40,131 nucleotides of DNA from a virus. Numbering within the stretch: position 1 is the first letter of the stretch; each line of letters begins with the position of its first letter. Below the pieces are notes generated by a model that did not search any database, was not told where the DNA came from, and saw only the letters and a program-made list of their open reading frames with translations. Position numbers and translations under genes: made by a program. The stretch lies in IMG/VR virus record IMGVR_UViG_3300044527_000242, positions 1 through 40,131 of that record; one strand, 5' to 3'. Shown here piece after piece: positions 13,809 to 21,400 of this stretch.

Positions 13809-15463
13809 GCGGTTATCCAGTTCTTTTTATCTGATTTCCTTCCAATAGCGCTCTCCATGAACTTGTCGAGTTCGATCTGAAGAAGGTCTTCTTGGTGGTC
13901 ACGATGGGCTTGTTGGACATCTCTAGCCATAGCTTCGACCCAATAGGCCACGGCTATGGAGAGGGCATCCAGCCTGTCGTCGTGCGCTAGGGCTCCCTTG
14001 TCCCGGGTAAGGCGGGGGAGTTGGTAGAACAGGCGATAGCGCTCGGCTGTTTCACCTAGCTCGTCGGCTACCGACTTAAAGTCCTTTTCAATTACCCGGG
14101 GGTCCACGATCAGCCGATGCTGGTTCATCACGGGCTCGAGGGTGTCGATGATCCGCTTCTCCTTTTGAAGGCTGTGCTTGACCTCCTCTATTGTACACGG
14201 GTGGATACGTCCGAACACGGGCTTTAGAAGCTCCCCGAACATCCCGTCCCCAAAGTTGGCTTCGTAGACAACGTAGTTGACATCATGCTCCTTTGCGGCC
14301 CGGGCCAGCGCTTCAAGGGTGGTGTTGTCGTAGCCTGAGCGGAAGCCGCCGATGTCGGTGAGGAACAGTTGCCCGTGGAGGCACTTGACGATGGCATAGG
14401 CTGTCTCGTCCTTGCCCCGCCCTGAGGGGTCAATAGCCATGACCGTCCCCTGATACTCGGCAAAGCTATCGGAGACTTGCATAGGGCCGTGGTAGGCGTC
14501 CCCGTCGAAGCCGACGTTGGGGATGTCGTTGAGGCGCTTTGTAGGGTCGTTGCACCACACGACGAACGATGGGCCCCGCTTGTTGTCCAGCGCCATAACC
14601 ACAAGGTCGTTGATCTTAAGCGGATAGCGGTCTTGGTCGCTGATCCGGGGGTCCAACATGAACTGAAGGGCAAAACCTGAGCGCCCATAGGACGCCTCAC
14701 GGAACATGAGGTCTTCTTCGGTAAAGCGGGTGGGCTCCGTGGAGCTCCCGGCAGTCCCGTTATTCTGAGCCACAAAGGGCGCAAGGCGTACGCCATAACG
14801 TACGCGTTGCTCTTCGCTTGGGATACGCACGGGCCATATCCGTGCCATGTATCCACGGCGCTCGAGCTTTTCGTAAATAGAGTTTTCGGTCTGCGGCGTT
14901 CCAAGAAACACAATGCGGCCTTCGGGCTTGACCACCGCGTCAAACTCCTTGACTGCCTCAGCCAGCTTGATTCGCATAAGCTCGGTTTGGGAGTTGCCTG
15001 AAGTCTCAATATCGTCGGCAATAATCAGGTCGGCGCGGCTTCCCGTGATTTGCCCCGTGATACCCACAGACTTGACCGAGGGGGCGTGTGAGGCTGGCGC
15101 TGGGCCAACGTCAAAGCTCTCCTTGGAATTGCGCTGTTCCTCCCGTGGCTTGAGGTGCTGAAGGATCGGTATTTCGTTGATCAGGCGTAGCGTGAAGGTG
15201 GTGAAGTCGCTAGAGCGGTTCTTGGAGGCCGACACCACTAGCACGTTAAGGGTTGGGTTGAGAAGAAGCCGATGGCACACGAAGGCTGACGTAATCCAGC
15301 TTTTGCCGATGCCTCGGAACGCCTCGATGATCTGACGGTTTGGTCCGTGCTCGAGACGCTCGGCAATGTCGTATTGGATCGGCGTGGGATCGGGAAGGTT
15401 TAGGTGCTTCCAAACAACGTACAGAAAGTTTCTGAAATCCCGTAGCCGGGGGTCTAGTTGCAT
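13805..15463 (-). CDS. Terminase large subunit (T7 gp19-like)
   Basis: DNA packaging motor with ATPase and nuclease domains; docks on the portal and cuts concatemers together with the small subunit. It has 552 aa (T7 gp19 is 586). Walker A is FRGIGKS with Lys54, Walker B is LIIADD at 146-151, and a coupling-type motif LGTPQTENS is at 188-195. The RNase H-like nuclease domain begins with VMAIDPSGRGKDETA, Asp345 being the first metal ligand, and ends with HDDRLDALSIAVAYW. A stem-loop (15475-15492) lies just upstream of its start. Confidence 0.96.
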   Translation of the reverse strand: MQLDPRLRDFRNFLYVVWKHLNLPDPTPIQYDIAERLEHGPNRQIIEAFRGIGKSWITSAFVCHRLLLNPTLNVLVVSASKNRSSDFTTFTLRLINEIPILQHLKPREEQRNSKESFDVGPAPASHAPSVKSVGITGQITGSRADLIIADDIETSGNSQTELMRIKLAEAVKEFDAVVKPEGRIVFLGTPQTENSIYEKLERRGYMARIWPVRIPSEEQRVRYGVRLAPFVAQNNGTAGSSTEPTRFTEEDLMFREASYGRSGFALQFMLDPRISDQDRYPLKINDLVVMALDNKRGPSFVVWCNDPTKRLNDIPNVGFDGDAYHGPMQVSDSFAEYQGTVMAIDPSGRGKDETAYAIVKCLHGQLFLTDIGGFRSGYDNTTLEALARAAKEHDVNYVVYEANFGDGMFGELLKPVFGRIHPCTIEEVKHSLQKEKRIIDTLEPVMNQHRLIVDPRVIEKDFKSVADELGETAERYRLFYQLPRLTRDKGALAHDDRLDALSIAVAYWVEAMARDVQQAHRDHQEDLLQIELDKFMESAIGRKSDKKNWITA

Positions 15464-15474
15464 TAGGTGATATT

Positions 15475-15492
15475 AGCCCCGCTTATGGGGCT
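15475..15492. promoter_or_regulatory. Hairpin upstream of large terminase
   Basis: Perfect inverted repeat AGCCCC (15475-15480) and GGGGCT (15487-15492) with a six-base loop, between the HNH stop and the terminase ATG at 15463. No T-run follows on the minus strand, so an RNA-processing or translation-control element is more likely than a terminator. Confidence 0.5.
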
Positions 15493-15496
15493 CCCG

Positions 15497-15730
15497 TCAA
15501 AATGATTTATCGCCGCGATTAGAACTGATGGAACGAATGCGAAGGTTTGCGTAGCGGTTGTTATGCGGGTTGCCGTCTTTGTGGTCTACGTCCTTGCCAC
15601 GGAGCGCCGCCTTACCGTGCTTTTTAATCATCAGCCTACGGGCCCGGTGGCGGGCGGCCTGAGCTTTGAGTTGTTTCGGAGTGCCCTGATATTCGCGGTA
15701 CTCCTTGGCGTAATCGCGGGGCTTGCTCAC
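15497..15730 (-). CDS. Small HNH endonuclease
   Basis: A 77-aa HNH nuclease. The N-terminal half is basic and DNA-binding-like (KQLKAQAARHRARRLMIKKH). The ββα-metal core follows: DVDHKDGNPHNNRYANLR at 47-64, with His50 as general base and Asn62 as the central Asn, then a final Asn71 (SSNRGDK). HNH genes beside terminase genes are common in phages and can aid packaging or be homing elements. Its start overlaps the previous stop by four bases. Confidence 0.85.
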   Translation of the reverse strand: MSKPRDYAKEYREYQGTPKQLKAQAARHRARRLMIKKHGKAALRGKDVDHKDGNPHNNRYANLRIRSISSNRGDKSF

Positions 15731-16242
15731 AGCGTGTTTAGGCCCGTTGCGGCGTTGGAAGCGTTGATCGAAAGGTCAAGCTGAGGACCGCGACGGCGGC
15801 GAAGTCCGGCGAGGCTTTCAGAAATGCTAGAATCCATCGGGTCGTAGCTGTCTGCGCTTGGCGGAGGAAGATCGCGCCCCGGAAGCTGTCCGAGCTCGGT
15901 GGGCTCAATGCGAAGGCTCCGCTTTCCCTGAGCCATGTTGAGGCGCAAAGCGCCACCAGCCGTCTCGCCACGACGGAGCCTAGCTTGTTGCATTGTTCCG
16001 GGGGTGCCGGGAGTTCCGGGAATTGTTTCAACCACACGCTCTTCAAACCCTGTTGGGGAAGACCTAGAAAATCGGTAGCCCATTTGATTGGCAATAGCCA
16101 ACTGGCTTGAAAAGCCGGGAGCAGATACCCGAACTGGACGCCAGTACTCCCTATTGGTGTCGGGAGTACCAGCGGTACCCGGAGTGCCAGCGCTGTACGT
16201 TCTACCCTGAGTCTGCTGAAGGTATCTACGTTCGTAGGCCAT
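15727..16242 (-). CDS. Hypothetical virion-region protein with Gly-Thr-Pro repeats
   Basis: A 171-aa protein of unknown function between the terminase subunits. It has two collagen-like stretches (AGTPGTAGTP and PGTPGTPGT) and basic patches. The C-terminus (RRRRGPQLDLSINASNAATGLNTL at 148-171 with elision) resembles the basic/Leu/Gly-Leu-Asn tail seen in the proteins at 36281-36511 and 12109-12399 and in T7 gp7.3. It may be a minor virion protein. It is tightly packed with the HNH gene and the small terminase gene. Confidence 0.7.
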   Translation of the reverse strand: MAYERRYLQQTQGRTYSAGTPGTAGTPDTNREYWRPVRVSAPGFSSQLAIANQMGYRFSRSSPTGFEERVVETIPGTPGTPGTMQQARLRRGETAGGALRLNMAQGKRSLRIEPTELGQLPGRDLPPPSADSYDPMDSSISESLAGLRRRRGPQLDLSINASNAATGLNTL

Positions 16243-16243
16243 A

Positions 16244-16531
16244 TTATTTACTCACCGGGAACGGGAGCGAGGCGGGCTCCTTTACGGCGAGTCCTTTGAC
16301 TTCGATGGCTTTGGGTGCGGAGGGCTCGGCAAAAGGTAGAGCCATAGCAAGATTAAAAACAGGAGTACCTTTATCAAGGGCCGCAGACACATCATTGTCT
16401 TTGAGGAATTTGACGGCGACTGATAGGTCAGCGGGTGTAGCTTCACCGCTCTCAATGCGTGATAGAAGCTCTTCAGCAACCGCATCGTGGAGCTTGGCTA
16501 AGGCTTCTTTGGCCTTGTCTGACGCTGACAT
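16244..16531 (-). CDS. Terminase small subunit (T7 gp18-like DNA maturase A)
   Basis: A 95-aa protein with a helical N-terminal half (KEALAKLHDAVAEELLSRIE) and the segment ATPADLSVAVKFLKDNDVSA typical of small terminases of T7-like phages (T7 gp18 is 89 aa). It should bind DNA and hand it to the large subunit. Its ATG overlaps the stop of the preceding membrane-protein gene by one base (TAATG). Confidence 0.85.
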   Translation of the reverse strand: MSASDKAKEALAKLHDAVAEELLSRIESGEATPADLSVAVKFLKDNDVSAALDKGTPVFNLAMALPFAEPSAPKAIEVKGLAVKEPASLPFPVSK

Positions 16532-16752
16532 TAAGAGCCCCCAAAGAGCTTGTGCTTTAGTCCGTCAATAATTATGTTGAAGGCAACCGTGACCCCGGTG
16601 ATAATCCCTAGCGCCTTCATGCTTTGGCCTTCAAGATGGCGCAAGCGATTGTCGTGGGCATCAAACTTCTGACGAAAAGATTCTTGGTTTCCTAGAACTT
16701 GGTCTAGTTTTCCTTCAAGGCGCCCTAAAGAGCGATGCAACTCGTCCGACAT
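16531..16752 (-). CDS. Small membrane protein, class II holin candidate (gp17.5 position)
   Basis: A 73-aa protein. Residues 1-45 form a charged coiled coil (LGRLEGKLDQVLGNQESFRQ), followed by a hydrophobic segment at about 46-63 (MKALGIITGVTVAFNIII) and a short basic end. It lies between tail fibre and small terminase, exactly where T7 has its holin gp17.5. The architecture resembles XhlA-type membrane lysis proteins. A second holin-like gene exists at 32224-32394, so the division of work is unclear. Confidence 0.65.
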   Translation of the reverse strand: MSDELHRSLGRLEGKLDQVLGNQESFRQKFDAHDNRLRHLEGQSMKALGIITGVTVAFNIIIDGLKHKLFGGS

Positions 16753-16764
16753 AAATCCTTTTTA

Positions 16765-18435
16765 TTATGCGTACTCTTCAATGATGATTTGAGGCTGAAC
16801 GTATTGGTTTGAGACAGCCCCTTCCCAATAATACACATAATGAACTTTAACTCTGTTAGAAGCATTGTAAGACCTAGCCATAAGAGCGTATGTAATTGGG
16901 ACAAGCTGAGTGTTGCCTCCGTTAGAATAGACAAATTGAGCGCACATACTTTCATCCGTGGTTTGGGACGACCACTTTTTATATTCATTACCTTGAAATT
17001 GCCATTTGTAATTTCCAATAGCTGACCCGCCCACATATCCAACAGAGAAATTAACCGTGAACCGTATAAGACTATTCTGAGCTAAAGGCGTGTATGACCT
17101 TGTGGTCGGTGGCGTGGCTGACGACTGCAACAAAATGTCAACGTAAGTTTCAGTAAGAACGTTATTAGTCAATCCATGAACAATGGACAAACTCGGCGTA
17201 ATTACTGCCATGTTGATTAGGCGTTTTCCCACCCAAGGGACTGCCTGAATAGAGTTTACCCTTCCTTTGTCATCAACGCTGATTCTTGGAATTTCGCAAA
17301 CACTAGCCTGACACGATCCGTAAACGCCGGGAGTAAACAGAAAAGGCGATTCGTTCGCCATAAGCGGAAATCTGTTAGAGCTAAGGGTACCAGAAGTAAT
17401 GTTGCTGGCGTTTGTCTGGTCTAAATTCTGGACGTTACCCAAGCCGACCGCTGTCTTGTTGATGTTGGTCACGGTCTTGCCCGTAAAGTCCAACGTGTTG
17501 GCGAGCTTGCCAGCAGTTACAGCTAGGCTGGCAATTTTGTCTTCGGTAATAGAGCCAGCGTCCAACTGAGCGGCGCCAACCGGGACTTTGAAGCCGAGGC
17601 AAGAAACAACAACCACAACCCCGTTAGGAGGAGCGGCGGTAAACGTAACCCGCACCTGACCGCTCACCACGCTTATTGTGTAGTCGGTGGTGGGGCGCTG
17701 TACCACTCCATTCAAAGACACAAGCCAAGCCGAAGCCGTAGTCAGAGAGCCTTCATTTTCTCCCACAAGATTGAAAAAAGTGGTCGAGCCATCGCCAGTA
17801 AACGAGTAAACGTCGGGCGGAGTTGTGCTTCCGAACTTAACGGCGTTGTTGACCTGAGCGTTGACGAAGCTACGGGTAGCGGCGTCTTGGTTGGAAGCAG
17901 GGTCAGCCAGACCAGTTACCCGATTGCCTCCCATCGCCAGATTGCCAGACATTGTGTCGCCAGCTTTGGCAACCTTTAGCGCATCGGCGGTATCGACGTA
18001 GCTCTTGTTGGTCGCATCGTTCGCGTTTGTGGGCGCGGCTACGTCCGTAATCTTCTTGCCTTGGGCGTAGAAATCAGAGGAACCAGCGCCAATCTGAAGG
18101 GCCGTATCGTTGAGCTCGGACGTCTCCTGATTGATATAAAGTGTCTGCCTGACGGCTGTGTCCAAATCAGATTCAAGAATTGTTGAGCCGTTGGCAAAGT
18201 CTACCAAAGCCGCATCGCGGTACGTTACGCGACGGATGCGGACTTTGGCCCCGTTAGCTGGCGTGTTACCAGCCGTGAAAACAACTCTAAGAGGGCTTGT
18301 GGATACCGTGAAATGAGTCCCTTGTGTCTTCTCGACGTTATCTACAAAGACCTTAACGTGGGAGACATCTAGGTACGGAAAGTCAAAACTATAGTTTTCC
18401 CGAGGGGCGGTATAATCTTGGTATGTATTAGGCAT
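16765..18435 (-). CDS. Tail fibre protein (T7 gp17-like N-terminus)
   Basis: A 556-aa receptor-binding protein. Residues 1-110 match the T7 tail-fibre N-terminal domain that attaches to the tail: YQDYTAPRENYSFDFPYLDV, then VRIRRVTYRDAALVDFANGS and LESDLDTAVRQTLYINQE. The middle has the shaft-like segments GKKITDVAAPTNANDATNKS and GNRVTGLADPASNQDAATRS. The C-terminal part (about 370-556) does not resemble T7 and probably sets host specificity. Confidence 0.93.
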   Translation of the reverse strand: MPNTYQDYTAPRENYSFDFPYLDVSHVKVFVDNVEKTQGTHFTVSTSPLRVVFTAGNTPANGAKVRIRRVTYRDAALVDFANGSTILESDLDTAVRQTLYINQETSELNDTALQIGAGSSDFYAQGKKITDVAAPTNANDATNKSYVDTADALKVAKAGDTMSGNLAMGGNRVTGLADPASNQDAATRSFVNAQVNNAVKFGSTTPPDVYSFTGDGSTTFFNLVGENEGSLTTASAWLVSLNGVVQRPTTDYTISVVSGQVRVTFTAAPPNGVVVVVSCLGFKVPVGAAQLDAGSITEDKIASLAVTAGKLANTLDFTGKTVTNINKTAVGLGNVQNLDQTNASNITSGTLSSNRFPLMANESPFLFTPGVYGSCQASVCEIPRISVDDKGRVNSIQAVPWVGKRLINMAVITPSLSIVHGLTNNVLTETYVDILLQSSATPPTTRSYTPLAQNSLIRFTVNFSVGYVGGSAIGNYKWQFQGNEYKKWSSQTTDESMCAQFVYSNGGNTQLVPITYALMARSYNASNRVKVHYVYYWEGAVSNQYVQPQIIIEEYA

Positions 18436-18455
18436 AATTCTGTAAGTCCTTTACA

Positions 18456-21400
18456 CTATTGCTGAAGCTGTGACAAGAGTTCTTCTACGCTCTCGCCCCG
18501 CCTCAGGGCCAATTTAACCCGTGTTGAGGCGTCAGTTTGTCTGTTTAGGTCTGAAAACTCCCTCAGAATCTTTTCTTTAGCTACTGCACGATAAGCACTA
18601 ATGACTTTTCGTATTTCGCGGGTTCTGGGGGAATCAAAGTCTTCCAGTAGCTCGGCGCTTAGGCTTTGGTACTGACGGCTTTTAATCAAGCGCTCGAGGG
18701 ATTGACGAAGGGTTTTTCCGTTGATCCGAACCTCGGAGGTGGCCTCAAGCCAGCGATCATAAGCCGTCTGACCGTTAGAGTTTTTGTATTCAGAGAAATC
18801 AATCCCACCATCCTGTATAACTCTGGGCTGTGTGAAGCCGTGCTGGACAGAGGCGATCTCGTTCATCACCGCGTCGTTCTTGTTTGAGCTCACGACAATA
18901 GGGTTGACGTAATCAACACCCGGCGCAACGCCCGTGCGCTCAATCTTCTCTCCAAGGATGTTTCGGCTTGGGTCAACAAAGCCAGAGGCCCCGGGGACCC
19001 TGCGAAGGACCGCATCAAACCACCCCCGAGCTTCGCGCATATAGGGGTCATCCCCAAAGCCGCCCGTGGCCTGTGAGATAGCCGAGGGAATGTAGGAGCC
19101 AAGCCTGTTCTGGAACAGCCGGGGCACGAACCGCTCAGGCTGAGAGAAGGCATCGGTGATCTGCTCAATACCCGCGAGGTATGACTTGTTGGTGATGTTC
19201 TTGGAAAAAGCCACAGCCAGCGCGGCCATTGTTGTCTGAAGAAGGTGCTCATCCTGAGCCTTGAGGGCCGTGGAGCGCTCGTAAATATCGGCGGCTAGAC
19301 CAAGGAACGTGGCAAAGGGGTCGAGGCGCTGGTAGGAGATATAGGTGTCCCCGACCTTGAAGCTGTAAGGGCGCCAGCCCGTAGCCATCTTGATCTTCTT
19401 CTCGTTCTCATCCTCCGGGCCACCGCCCGTGATCGTTCCAGCCACAGCCGCTCCCACCGCCGTAGAGCTCAAGGCAAAGCCCATGTAAATCTTGCCACTC
19501 GCGGCGGCTCTAACCATCGGATCGGGGTCAGCGAGCTCACGGGATAGCCTGAGCTTTTCAGCCATCAGGAAGGGGATGTTTTTAAGCGGGCTTCCGACAA
19601 CTACGGCGCCGTAGGTGTACTGCCCGACCATCTTGAGAATGTTCATGGGTGTGGTCACGAACGGAACCACAAGGCGAAGAGCCGGGTGGTTACTTACCAT
19701 CCGTTCAAGACTCAACTGAAGGCTGGGCTTGTTCGTGTTAGGGTTACGTTCGCCACGGCGGGTGAAAGTGACCTCTTGGGAAACGTCAAAAGCGTAATCC
19801 GACAGGGCGCCCTTGGACGGGTCCCAATTATCGGAGATGTATTTGTTGATAAAATCAGCGGCTTCGAGGCTGTCCAAGCCGTCCTTACCAAAGCGGTTGG
19901 TAGCCTCAACCACGGCTTGGGCACGCACCGCGCTCTTGGTGTAGCGGCGTCCGTCTTGCATGACAATGTTGTCCAAGCGAGCGGCAACCCATTGGGCGAG
20001 CTTTGCCGGGTCTTCAGCTTCCTTGCCAAGAGCTTCCAAGCCTTCGATAGTGGCTTTAGCCTTGGCAAAGGAGCGGTAGTTGATCTGCTTAAAAAATTCG
20101 TCCGTCCCGGTTAGGATGCGGCTAGGAATACGAACCGTGTTGCCGAAGAAGTCAGCCACGCCAGCGATCACCGGGTTAGCATCGCGCTCCGCACCCAAGA
20201 GGGCGTTGACGTTCTGCCCCGTGATAGCAGGGCCCTTCTCCATCGGAGAGGTGCCGCGCTGTAGGACGCTATCGCCTTCGCGGAACGCCTTGAGCCCGAG
20301 GTCAACGGCTTCCTTGAAGGAATCCATCATGTAGCCGTAGACGCTGATAAACTCGTCCCGCATCAGCTTGTAGCTGGTATCCCCGGTAAGTATGTAGCGA
20401 CCGTGAGCCCCAATAGCCGAGGTAACGGGTTTCAAAAACGTGGTCAGGCCAGTACCGAGGGCGTTAACCGCAAAAGTCTTAGGCCCGGACAACAGGAAGT
20501 TGATCCAGAGCTCGTTATGCATATCGAGCATCCCGGCGGGCGTTTGCTTGGCTAGGCCAGCGCCGCCGTGCTTCTTCCAAATCAGGTGGAGCTTATCGAG
20601 AGTAGCTTCCACGTCCTGTTTGCCCCCCGCCTGTTCCATCATGGCCTTGGCGTACTCAACCAGCGTGGCTTGCTCCTTAATCTGCTTAAAGACGTTCAGG
20701 GAGCGCCCCGCGTTGGAGCGGATCGTCTGGTAGCCGAACACAACGCTACCAAACTTCTGTTGGAGCTCGGTGGCGGCTAGGTAGTTCTCAGCGTAACGCT
20801 TGAGGAGAGCCGGGTCCTCCGGGTACTGCTCGAGGAGGTTGCGGGCTTTGATAAACTCGTCAACGTGCTTGCCAATCTTGTCCTGAAGGGAAACGGCAAG
20901 ACCGTAGTAGGCCCGGATACGTGCGTCCGCCTGACGGCTGTTCTTGGCATCCTTGGTAAGCTGGGCCATGAAGGAGCCATCGGTGTGCTTACGGATGAAA
21001 TCAATCGCATCCTGAGCCACAACCTCGGCACCCCGGGGCTCGCCCTTGGCCCGCTCGATGGTGTCCGCAAAGGTCTTCATCAGCGCCAAGGCCGACTTGT
21101 GAGCCGAGTCAACGCTGTCAAAGCTCTCGATGTTGAAAAGCGGGCGGTCGGTATCGTCAAAGAACGCCTTGGCTAAGGCGGCGAGGTCATCGGGGTTCTT
21201 CTCGTAAATCTTGAGGTACTCGTCAAAGCGGGCTTGGGCTGTAGGAGGAATCTGAGGCTCTGCCATCCGAGCGCCCGGTGTCGGGGCGTAGGCAAATCCT
21301 TCTTTAGCCGCGTACTCAGGGTTCTTAACAAAAACCGTATTCCCAACTGAGATAGCTTCGCTCGCCCTAACTACTGGCTGACCAGACGACTTATCGTAGA

